A stretch of 64,000 nucleotides of DNA from UBA10329 sp964500205 (GTDB lineage: Bacteria > Bacteroidota > Bacteroidia > UBA10329), in the NCBI GenBank assembly GCA_964500205.1, contig CAZCNS010000007.1, positions 186,001 to 250,000 of the forward strand, written 5' to 3'. Each line of letters begins with the position of its first letter. Position 1 is the stretch's first letter. This document shows, piece after piece, positions 1-7,407 of this stretch. The notes beneath the pieces were generated by a model. It made no database searches and was not told the origin of the DNA. It saw only the letters and a program-made list of their open reading frames with translations. The position numbers were made by a program, and so were the translations under genes.

Positions 1-265
1 CATGACCGATGATGGCCACTCCATATTCCGCGCTTTTCTCCTCGATGAATGTGTTCAATCGGTCTGAGACCTTGTCTTTCAGTTCCTGACTGTCGTTTTC
101 CCCGAACAGCTTCATCAGAGAGAAATCCGATTCGATGACACTCAATGCATGCACCTCGCTGTGGAATGCTTTGGATAGGCTCACCGCCTGTTCCAAAGCG
201 ATTACCGCCTGCTCGGAGAAGTCCAATGGTACGAGTATGATTCCAGCCTTTTCCTGTCCGCTCAT
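1..265 (-). CDS. Universal stress protein (UspA family), C-terminal part outside the window
   Basis: The minus strand reads from an ATG at 265 into a protein starting MSGQEKAGIILVPLDFSEQA. This is the N-terminal UspA strand-loop with the P-x-D-F-S pattern, followed by helix residues AVSLSKAFHSEVHALSVIES. About 88 residues are visible before the window edge. Known members are cytosolic ATP-binding or dimerising stress proteins of about 140 or 280 residues; which size class this is cannot be seen. The gene is divergent from the nucleoside phosphorylase, and both candidate promoters lie in the 38-base gap. Confidence 0.85.
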   Translation of the reverse strand, partial: MSGQEKAGIILVPLDFSEQAVIALEQAVSLSKAFHSEVHALSVIESDFSLMKLFGENDSQELKDKVSDRLNTFIEEKSAEYGVAIIGH

Positions 266-303
266 GGTCTTAGTTTTGAGGCAGCGAAGTTAAACATGAT
301 GAT
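266..303. promoter_or_regulatory. Divergent promoter pair between usp and the nucleoside phosphorylase
   Basis: A TAGTTTTGA at 271-279 on the plus strand and a TAACTTCGC on the minus strand (plus positions 284-292) both resemble the Bacteroidota -7 element TAnnTTTG. Each points at its own gene, so the transcripts would overlap within this gap. Motif match only. Confidence 0.5.
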
Positions 304-1182
304 ATGCTGAATGACATTCCACCATCGGAGCTGGTCCTCAACAGTGATGGTAGTATTTACCACCTCTCAATACGGCCCGAGCATTTGGCCGATACCGTAA
401 TTCTCGTAGGCGATCAGGGCCGTGTGCCAAAGGTCTCCCGCCATTTCGACACCATCGAGTTCAAAAAGCAGAACCGCGAGTTCGTCACCCATACGGGTTC
501 GGTGGGCGGCATCCGACTCACGGTAATGAGCACTGGCATCGGCACCGATAACATAGACATCGTGCTCAACGAACTGGATGCCTTGGTCAACATCGATCTC
601 CGCGCACGAAAGGTCAACGAAGACCGCACCTCGCTGCGGCTCATCAGGCTCGGTACCTGCGGTTCGCTGCAAGAGGACCTGCCCGTGGACAGCTTCGCCC
701 TTTCCACCCACGGCATCGGCTTCGATGGGCTACTCAATTTCTATCAGGCAGGCCGAGATGTGGAGGACACAGAACTCACCGATGCCTTCATGCTCCATGC
801 CCAGTGGCTCGCCACCTTGCCACGGCCTTATGTTGTGCCAGCATCCGAGAGCCTACTTTCTTTACTCAAAGAAGGCACCTTTCAAGGCATGACCGCCACA
901 GCAAATGGATTCTATGGCCCGCAAGGCAGGAAACTGCGTCTCGTACCCGCCATGCCCGACCTCAACGACCGGTTAAACTCCTTCAGCCACGGCCCGCACC
1001 GCATCATTAACTTTGAGATGGAGACCTCCGCGCTGTACGGTCTTGGAAAGGCCATGGGTCATGAGTGTGCCACCTTGTGCGCGGTTATCGCCAACAGGTA
1101 TAAAATGGAGTACAGCAAGAACCACGACCAAACGGTGGAGCGGCTCATCGTTCATTTGCTCGACCGGCTTACTTGCCGTTGA
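304..1182 (+). CDS. Nucleoside phosphorylase, uridine phosphorylase-like
   Basis: A 292-residue member of the PNP/UDP phosphorylase superfamily, which cleaves nucleosides with phosphate to give ribose-1-phosphate and free base in cytosolic salvage. Visible features are the glycine-rich nucleotide loop LVGDQGR (about 35-40), STGIGTDN (76-83) for phosphate and ribose, GTCGSLQ (117-123), and the family signature NFEMETSALYGL near 236-247, whose Glu residues bind the ribose hydroxyls. The length exceeds bacterial Udp (about 250), as is usual for Bacteroidota members. Pyrimidine preference is inferred from overall resemblance only. The ATG at 304 follows the TAGTTTTGA element by about 25 bases. 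Confidence 0.85.
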   Translation: MLNDIPPSELVLNSDGSIYHLSIRPEHLADTVILVGDQGRVPKVSRHFDTIEFKKQNREFVTHTGSVGGIRLTVMSTGIGTDNIDIVLNELDALVNIDLRARKVNEDRTSLRLIRLGTCGSLQEDLPVDSFALSTHGIGFDGLLNFYQAGRDVEDTELTDAFMLHAQWLATLPRPYVVPASESLLSLLKEGTFQGMTATANGFYGPQGRKLRLVPAMPDLNDRLNSFSHGPHRIINFEMETSALYGLGKAMGHECATLCAVIANRYKMEYSKNHDQTVERLIVHLLDRLTCR

Positions 1183-1251
1183 TCGGTTTCTCAATGCTGC
1201 CCATATGGCAGACCGATCAATAGTCATCAATCAAAATTCAACAATTACTGG

Positions 1252-2382
1252 ATGCGCATAGGAATGGTCTGTTATCCCACGTTCGGTGGAAGTGGTGTAG
1301 TGGCAACCGAGTTGGGCCGTGAGCTGGTGCTCAAGGGTCATGAGGTGCACTTTATCACCTACGATCTGCCCGTGCGCTTCGACCGCTTCCTCGCTGGACT
1401 GCACTACCACGAGGTGAGGGTCAGCGACTACCCGTTGTTCGATTATCAGCCCTATGAACTGGTGCTCGCCAGCAAGATCGTGGATGTGGCCCGCCACGAG
1501 AAGCTCGATCTCTTGCACGTTCACTACGCTATTCCCCATGCCTCGGCAGCTTTCATGGCGCGGGAGATCCTTAAGGCTGAGGGCATACATCTGCCGTTCG
1601 TCACCACCCTGCATGGTACTGACATCACACTCGTGGGCCGTGATAGTTCCTTCGAGCCGGTCATCTCCTTCGCCATCGAGCGCAGCGATGCCGTCACGGC
1701 TGTCTCCGAAAGCCTTCGGGCAGATACTTACAGCCACTTCAAGGTCACGAAGAAGATCAGCGTCATCCCCAACTTCATCGACATCGCCCGCTACGAGGGC
1801 TGTAGCACCGATGGTGTGCGTAAGACCTTCGCCCCCGATGGGGATAAACTGTTGCTCCACGTTTCCAATTTCCGCCCGGTGAAGAGGGTAGAGGACGTGG
1901 TGCGCGTATTCTCAAAGGTCCGCGAGAAGATGCCGGCCAAGTTGTTGCTCGTGGGCGATGGGCCCGAGCGGCACCGCATCGAGCATCTTTGCCGCGAGCT
2001 GGGTACCTGCAAGGATGTCCGCTTTCTAGGAAAACTCAAGTATGTCGAGGAGGTATATTCCGTAGCCGACCTTTTCCTTTTACCATCCGAAACAGAGAGC
2101 TTCGGCCTTTCTGCTCTGGAGGCGATGGCCTCACGCGTGCCGGTCATCTCCAGCAATTCCGGAGGTATCCCTGAAGTCAACGTCAATGGGGAGACGGGCT
2201 TCCTCAGCCCCGTGGGCGATGTGGACGGCATGGCCGCGAATGCCATCACCTTGCTGTCTGACCCCGTTATGCTTGAGCGATTCCGCGAGCAGGCCTTCCT
2301 TCGAGCCAAGACCTTCGCCAAGGAGCACATCATACCTAAGTACGAAGCACTCTATCTTACCCTTGTAGGTGTCGAGGCATGA
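1252..2382 (+). CDS. bshA: N-acetyl-alpha-D-glucosaminyl L-malate synthase BshA
   Basis: A 376-residue GT4-family glycosyltransferase that joins UDP-GlcNAc to L-malate in the first step of bacillithiol synthesis. The start MRIGMVCYPTFGGSGVVATE carries the GGSG loop typical of BshA. LHVHYAIPHA and TLHGTDITLVG follow in the N-terminal domain. The C-terminal GT-B domain has SNFRPVKR, LVGDGPER and the UDP-binding SETESFGLSALEAMA with the E-x7-E pattern. Bacillithiol is the main low-molecular-weight thiol in many Bacteroidota. No bshB or bshC lies beside it, which is common. The ATG at 1252 was chosen because the family starts at this beta strand. Confidence 0.93.
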   Translation: MRIGMVCYPTFGGSGVVATELGRELVLKGHEVHFITYDLPVRFDRFLAGLHYHEVRVSDYPLFDYQPYELVLASKIVDVARHEKLDLLHVHYAIPHASAAFMAREILKAEGIHLPFVTTLHGTDITLVGRDSSFEPVISFAIERSDAVTAVSESLRADTYSHFKVTKKISVIPNFIDIARYEGCSTDGVRKTFAPDGDKLLLHVSNFRPVKRVEDVVRVFSKVREKMPAKLLLVGDGPERHRIEHLCRELGTCKDVRFLGKLKYVEEVYSVADLFLLPSETESFGLSALEAMASRVPVISSNSGGIPEVNVNGETGFLSPVGDVDGMAANAITLLSDPVMLERFREQAFLRAKTFAKEHIIPKYEALYLTLVGVEA

Positions 2383-2701
2383 TGCCTGCCATTGCTATAC
2401 ATGTTATCATCTTCAACACAAGCGGCATGCTCCGTGGAGCCAGGGCAGAGGCCTGCCGAGGTGGCAGTTCAGTAGCCGATTGCTTACCAGTGTATTTGTT
2501 CTTACCGAATCTCCCTTCATTGACATTTTTCTCTATTTCTCTGCGTCCAGCTCTGCGGGAGAGAAAACGTGCGCCAACGAAAAGGTCCTCTTGTCTGAAA
2601 AGAACATCAGCTTCTGCCCTGTGAGGAAAGACCCGATAGCGTCACCCCCGCATTGCTCTGAGGGATAGTTTTGCCCACCGTTCTCATACCGAACCATCCT
2701 C
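2383..2701 (+). promoter_or_regulatory. Non-coding gap with the candidate promoter of the homoserine dehydrogenase gene
   Basis: No convincing gene is present in 319 bases. TAGTTTTGC at 2666-2674 is a good -7 element 28 bases upstream of the hom start. Around 2533-2575 the sequence (ctctatttctctgcgtccagctctgcg) resembles the ctctgcg/ctttgcg word of the repeat at 37040-37163, so an old repeat copy may lie here. Confidence 0.45.
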
Positions 2702-3904
2702 ATGTCAGACAAGAAGATAACTATCGGCCTTTTTGGATTCGGCTGCGTAGGGCAGGGTCTCTACGATGTGCTCAATAATTCGCAGGTGCTCGAGGCCACC
2801 ATTGCCCGCATCTGCGTCAAGGACCGTAGCAAGCCCCGCAGGCTGCCTATGGACATCTTCACCTTTGACCGTGAGGACATCCTCAGGCGCGACAACCTCG
2901 ATGTGGTTGTAGAACTTATTGATGATGCTGATGAGGCTTTCAGCATTGTAAGCACCGCCCTGCGCAACGGGGTCAACGTAGTGACGGCCAACAAGAAGAT
3001 GCTCGCAGAGCACTTTGAGGAGCTCTATCACCTGTCGCTTGAGAATGGGGTCGCTTTGCTCTACGAGGGCTCGGCAGGGGGCAGTATTCCCATCATCCGC
3101 AACCTTGAGGAATACTACGATAATGAACTGCTCGATAGCGTGGAGGGTATCATCAACGGTTCAAGCAACTACCTGCTCTCCAAGATGGAGACCGAGCACC
3201 TGGACTATGCCGATGCCCTCCTTCAGGCGCAGGAGGCGGGCTTTGCCGAGTCTGACCCTTGGCTTGATGTGGGGGGCTACGACAGCAAGTACAAGCTCCT
3301 GCTACTCACCGTTCATGCCTTCGGCACCATTCTGCATCCCGATCAGATCCTTAATCTGGGCATCCAGAATGTCACGTTCGATGATATCCGCTATGCCCGC
3401 CAGCGCGACTGCCGCATCAAGCTCGTGGCCCGCGCTCATAAGCAAGGCGACCGCGTCCGGGCCTATGTGCTGCCGAAGCTCGTTCAGCGCGGCCGCACGC
3501 TCTACAACATCATGGACGAGTACAATGCCATAGAGGTGGAGGGTGCTTACAGCGACCGTCAGACCCTCGCGGGCAAAGGGGCCGGATCCTATCCCACCGG
3601 CAGCGCGGTCCTGTCTGACATTTCCGCACTCACATACGGCTACCGCTATGAGCACAAGAAGCTCCGCAAGGCCCTGAAGAGCTGCACCCACGACCCTGCT
3701 GCGCAGCTGGACACCGACTTCACCCTCAAGGTCTATGTCCGCTACATGGACCGCGCCCACCTCGACCGCATCGAACTGCTTGATATTGAGGAGGAGTATC
3801 GCTCACCAAGCTTCAACTATGTGGTGGGGACAGTTCGGTTCAGTTCTCTCTTCGCCCTGTATGGCGACAGGGAGCAGCCGCTTTTCGTGTGCGTGGTGGA
3901 TTAA
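2702..3904 (+). CDS. hom: Homoserine dehydrogenase
   Basis: A 400-residue enzyme that reduces aspartate semialdehyde to homoserine on the way to threonine and methionine. The N-terminal Rossmann motif GFGCVGQG lies at 12-19. ANKKMLAEH near 99-107 carries the NADP/substrate lysine. The homoserine dehydrogenase signature AGFAESDPWLDVGGYDSKYK follows, with the Asp and Lys that handle the hydride-transfer substrate. No aspartokinase domain and no clear ACT domain are seen, so this is a monofunctional form. It stands alone, with its own promoter upstream and no thr gene next to it. Confidence 0.92.
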   Translation: MSDKKITIGLFGFGCVGQGLYDVLNNSQVLEATIARICVKDRSKPRRLPMDIFTFDREDILRRDNLDVVVELIDDADEAFSIVSTALRNGVNVVTANKKMLAEHFEELYHLSLENGVALLYEGSAGGSIPIIRNLEEYYDNELLDSVEGIINGSSNYLLSKMETEHLDYADALLQAQEAGFAESDPWLDVGGYDSKYKLLLLTVHAFGTILHPDQILNLGIQNVTFDDIRYARQRDCRIKLVARAHKQGDRVRAYVLPKLVQRGRTLYNIMDEYNAIEVEGAYSDRQTLAGKGAGSYPTGSAVLSDISALTYGYRYEHKKLRKALKSCTHDPAAQLDTDFTLKVYVRYMDRAHLDRIELLDIEEEYRSPSFNYVVGTVRFSSLFALYGDREQPLFVCVVD

Positions 3905-4239
3905 TTTACATGAATCCACCTTGAATTGTCCTAACATCTTTTCTGGAGAATGATGGGCGTAATGTCCTCTCGGAAAATCTAAATAATGCCCATTCCTGCT
4001 ACACCAGAGTTCATTGAGTTTTGGTGGTGCTGCGTTTAGCTCCTTTCCGATTATTCAGAGCTCACCGTCAAATGGAATCTCTCCGGCACGGAGGCAGAGG
4101 ACCTGAATCTGGCCCTGATGGTCAAGGAGGGGATGAAAACGGAGGATGTAAGCAGGGCTGAGGGTACGAAGGCGTTGGGCAGATGAGAACGGCTTAAGGG
4201 CAGCCCTTCTGGCGAATGCTGTTGTTCTGCGCACAAATT
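3905..4239. other. Gene-poor stretch with a short open frame that may be a relic
   Basis: A plus-strand open frame of about 45 codons at about 4049-4186 reads SELTVKWNLSGTEAEDLNLA and ends in TGA. It has no start codon near its beginning and is closed upstream by a TAG. It could be the 3' end of a decayed gene or chance. I recognise nothing else in the stretch. Confidence 0.25.
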
Positions 4240-4881
4240 TCACTTGTCCAACAGCGCGTTGAGCCGACTGATATAGTCGATGAGGGTCTTGTCTGAATCT
4301 GGATGAAGTTCGTCCTTGTACTCGCTTAACAGCTCTGGACTGTTCTCCTCCAATCTTGCACTCATGTATATGGTACCCAATCTCTTCGCGTTGCCAGTCT
4401 TCAGACTCAGTACGTATAGCACTTTGCCATCATTGTCGGAATTCTCAGAAATGGCATTGGCAACCAGCCCTCCAACAACACCGAATATCACGGATGCTGC
4501 CACAACGCCTCCATTGTCCCGAGGCTCTTTGTAGTAGAAGGCCACATATTGGCCTTGGGTCACCGCATGGCAATAGCCTGCTTGGAGTCCCACCTTCTTA
4601 CCATTCAAGAACACCGATCCATCGTGAGCATACGCCAGCATATCTCTCCGAATGAACCCTTTCTTCACTGACTTTGACTGGGATTCCAGCACAAAGGGCT
4701 GATCGTGGCCCAAATTGACAACGGTAAGTGTGTCGAGTTGGTCTGGAGTTCTGTTTTTAAGGGACTCAATTGATCTGTAGATGCCATGGGGCAATGGATT
4801 TCCCTGCGCCTGACATCTCAACGCGAAAAGCATTGGAGTCAGCGTCAATATCAAAAGGGTTCTAATCACAAGTGCCAACAT
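4240..4881 (-). CDS. Secreted hypothetical protein, DUF6563-like
   Basis: A 213-residue protein with a clear signal peptide (hydrophobic core LVIRTLLILTLTPMLFAL, likely cut after CQAQ). The mature start GIYRSIESLKNRTPDQLDTL resembles secreted Bacteroidota proteins whose mature part opens with GxYxSxxxFxxxxP (DUF6563-type), but I am not certain of the family. A glycine-rich hydrophobic segment VVAASVIFGVVGGLVANAI near 125-143 could be a membrane-associating hairpin. The C-terminus is charged (SPELLSEYKDELHPDSDKTL). Function is unknown. The gene is flanked by the relic at 4900-5165 and probably uses a promoter lying within it. Confidence 0.7.
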   Translation of the reverse strand: MLALVIRTLLILTLTPMLFALRCQAQGNPLPHGIYRSIESLKNRTPDQLDTLTVVNLGHDQPFVLESQSKSVKKGFIRRDMLAYAHDGSVFLNGKKVGLQAGYCHAVTQGQYVAFYYKEPRDNGGVVAASVIFGVVGGLVANAISENSDNDGKVLYVLSLKTGNAKRLGTIYMSARLEENSPELLSEYKDELHPDSDKTLIDYISRLNALLDK

Positions 4882-4899
4882 CGTAATATTCGGAAAGAA

Positions 4900-5165
4900 T
4901 CACTCTTTCACAAACACCCACACCACATTAGAACTCACCGTGTTCCCTTGCCTTTCTGCCCGCAGCCCGTGGCGTGAGGCGAAGTCCAGCATCCGGTGCT
5001 CCGTAGGAAAATTGACCCCATGCTCGGCCTTGTTGAAACCGAAGAGCGTGATGCTGAAGAACTCGGTGAGCTTGGTAACCGCGTGCTTACCACCACCATT
5101 CTCCATTTTCCATTTTCACCCTCTTCTTCCATCCCATCCCTAACGGTCATCACATCCGCAGCCCG
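4900..5165 (-). pseudogene. Duplicated 3' fragment of a MMPL/acyltransferase/methyltransferase gene
   Basis: On the minus strand, VMTVRDGMEEEG (from about 5165) followed, one frame later, by KHAVTKLTEFFSITLFGFNK through SSNVVWVFVKE and a stop at 4900 matches the last part of the 58210-62271 protein (IIVRDGMEEEG, KHWVTRLTEFFSITLFGFNK, SSNVVWVFKKR). Only the end of the methyltransferase domain is present, and the two parts are out of frame because a GAAAATG-type tandem repeat (5091-5118) lies between them. The fragment abuts the end of the prolyl oligopeptidase gene, whose stop codon falls inside the homologous stretch. It is a relic of a second copy of this gene or a duplicated segment. Confidence 0.85.
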
Positions 5166-7261
5166 AGGTGATGGAACACGAACGCCCACACGTCCGTCTG
5201 CTCATCGATCAGCTTGCCAATCGGCTTTCCCGCACCATGCCCCGCCTTCTTGTCTATGCGGATCAGCACAGGTGCATCCCCCTGCTGATGCGCCTGCAAG
5301 GTGGCAATGAACTTGAATGAATGAGCCGGCACCACCCGGTCATCGTGATCTGCGGTCGTTACCAACGTGGCAGGATAGGCCGATGCACGCACATTGTGCA
5401 GAGGTGAGTACGCGTGCAGGTAGCCGAATCCCTCTGCGTCCTCGCTGCTGCCGTAGTCGCCCTTCCAGGCCCAGCCGATCGTGAACCGGTGGAACCGCAG
5501 CATGTCAAGCACACCTACGCCCGGCAGCGCAACCTTGAAAAGCTCAGGCCGCTGGGTCATCACGGCACCCACAAGCAGCCCTCCATTCGACCGCCCGCTT
5601 ATGGCCAGTCGGTCGGCACGGGTGTAGCCTTGGGCGATCAGATACTCCGCGCTGGCGATGAAATCATCAAAGACGTTCTGTTTGCGCTCTTTGGTCCCCG
5701 CTTTGTGCCATTGCTCCCCATACTCCCCACCTCCGCGCAGATTCGCCACCGCATACACTCCACCGTTCTCAAGGAACAGTGCATTGTTGGCCGAGAACCC
5801 CGGCTTCACGCTGATGTTGAAACCACCGTAACCGTAGAGCAGGCAAGGATTGTCCCCGTCCAGCACAAGGCCCTTCTTGTGTACGATGAACATCGGCACA
5901 CGCGTGCCGTCCTTGCTGGCGTGGAACACCTGTTTTACCTCATACGTCTCAGGGTCGAAGTCCACCTTCGGCTGCCAGAACACTCGCTGCTCGCCCGTTG
6001 CAATGTCATACTGGAACACCGTGTTCGGGTAGTTGAACGACCGGAAACCGAAGAATGCCGTGCCTTCATCCTCCGCTCCGCTGAAGTCGGCCTCACCCAT
6101 GGTGGGAAGCGCGATGCTCCGGACGAATGTGCCGTCAAGCTCATGCACATCAACGTGCGTGGACACATGCCGCAGATACGAAACCACGAGCTTACCGCCT
6201 GCCACCTGCACCTCCTCCATCACATGCTCGCCCTCGGCCACAACGTCTTTCCACAGGGAAGGCTCGGGCCTGCCGAGGTCGATCTCCACCAGCCGATAGT
6301 TTGGCGCACCGTTGTTCGTATGTACCAGCAATTTCCCATCCGCATGATGGACCACCCGATGGTCGTGGTCAAACGTGCTCACGATCGGCAGGAAAGCACC
6401 TTTTTCGCCCACCTTTCTATAGTGAATGGCCTGACCGCTCGTGGACTGCGTCTCATACAGCATCACCACCTGACCGTCATGGGTGACCTGCACCCCATAG
6501 TTTCGCATCGGCTCCTCCGCATTCCAATGCACCAGCACATCCTTCTCCTGAGGTGTCCCCAGTTGGTGGAAATACACCTTATGAAACTCATTCCGGCCCG
6601 AATAGGCGTCCCCCTCCGCAGGGGCATCATAGCCACTGTAGAAGAAACCGTCATCCAGCCACGCCATACCTGAGAACTTCACCCACTCAAGTTCCTCCTC
6701 CAAGTGCCGGCCCGTCTCTATGTCTAGGACGCGGATCGTGTTCCAGTCCGACCCAGACCCCGAAACCTGATAGGCCAGATACTTTCCATCACGGGAGAAA
6801 GAGGTGTTTCCAAGTGCCACGGTGCCATCCTCCGAAAGCGTGTTCGGGTCGATCAGTACCCGGGGTTCCGCATCAGGGCCGTCCTGCACATACAGCGGAC
6901 TCTGGTCCTGCAGCCCGTCATTGCGGTAAAAGAACCATTTGCCCCCGCGCACGGTGGGGGTGCTATATCGCTCGAAGTCATACAGCTGCGTCAGTCGCTC
7001 CCTGATGCGTTCCCTGTCCGGCAGGGTGCTCAGGTGGGCGAAGGTCACCGCGTTCTGCGCATCGACCCACGCTGCCGTCTCCACGCTGTTGTCGTCCTCC
7101 AGCCAACGGTAAGGGTCGGGCACGCGAACTCCGAAGTAATCATCTACCACGGTCGTGTCCTTGCGGGTTTCGGGATAAGTCAAGGTAGTGGACTTGGGTT
7201 CGCGGCTCTCGCATCCGATTGTGACGGAGAGACCCAGCAGTGCAAGATTTCTTGTGCGCAT
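5150..7261 (-). CDS. Prolyl oligopeptidase (S9A family), probable lipoprotein
   Basis: A 703-residue serine peptidase that cuts short peptides after proline. The N-terminus LLGLSVTIGC is a plausible lipobox with Cys17, suggesting periplasmic or outer-membrane anchoring. YPETRKDTTVVDDYFGVRVP and PYRWLEDD are typical of the family, followed by the seven-bladed propeller. The hydrolase domain shows GRSNGG with catalytic Ser near 558, ADHDDRVVP with Asp near 641 and KAGHGAGKP with His near 675, all in the expected order and close to the pig enzyme positions (554, 641, 680). The stop codon lies within sequence homologous to another gene (see 4900-5165), so the last residue or two may have been set by that joining event. 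Confidence 0.93.
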   Translation of the reverse strand: MRTRNLALLGLSVTIGCESREPKSTTLTYPETRKDTTVVDDYFGVRVPDPYRWLEDDNSVETAAWVDAQNAVTFAHLSTLPDRERIRERLTQLYDFERYSTPTVRGGKWFFYRNDGLQDQSPLYVQDGPDAEPRVLIDPNTLSEDGTVALGNTSFSRDGKYLAYQVSGSGSDWNTIRVLDIETGRHLEEELEWVKFSGMAWLDDGFFYSGYDAPAEGDAYSGRNEFHKVYFHQLGTPQEKDVLVHWNAEEPMRNYGVQVTHDGQVVMLYETQSTSGQAIHYRKVGEKGAFLPIVSTFDHDHRVVHHADGKLLVHTNNGAPNYRLVEIDLGRPEPSLWKDVVAEGEHVMEEVQVAGGKLVVSYLRHVSTHVDVHELDGTFVRSIALPTMGEADFSGAEDEGTAFFGFRSFNYPNTVFQYDIATGEQRVFWQPKVDFDPETYEVKQVFHASKDGTRVPMFIVHKKGLVLDGDNPCLLYGYGGFNISVKPGFSANNALFLENGGVYAVANLRGGGEYGEQWHKAGTKERKQNVFDDFIASAEYLIAQGYTRADRLAISGRSNGGLLVGAVMTQRPELFKVALPGVGVLDMLRFHRFTIGWAWKGDYGSSEDAEGFGYLHAYSPLHNVRASAYPATLVTTADHDDRVVPAHSFKFIATLQAHQQGDAPVLIRIDKKAGHGAGKPIGKLIDEQTDVWAFVFHHLGLRM

Positions 7262-7371
7262 GTTTCCATTTTCAGACCGTGCAAGGTAGCATCCGCTCGT
7301 CTTTTCTTTTTTTCGGTGAATGATAACGTCAAGTTCAACAATGGCTCTTCGGTGCGCTGCGGATGTCGCTC

Positions 7372-7380
7372 TAACTTTGA
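7372..7380 (+). promoter_or_regulatory. Candidate -7 element for the TonB receptor gene
   Basis: TAACTTTGA matches TAnnTTTG and lies 28 bases before the ATG at 7408. No good -33 TTG at the usual distance was seen. Confidence 0.5.
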
Positions 7381-7407
7381 CCCCCCATTTTTCTCGGGGA
7401 AAGACTC

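Noticed and set aside
2369..2668. Open frames of 81-99 codons between bshA and hom
   Set aside because: Ser/Arg-rich reading with no domain, no promoter at the right place and overlap with a possible old repeat; treated as non-coding.
5414..6673. A 419-codon plus-strand open frame opposite the prolyl oligopeptidase gene
   Set aside because: It is the antisense shadow of a well-supported S9A peptidase with its triad intact; its composition (many His, Arg, Val) is typical of reverse-frame reading in GC-rich DNA.
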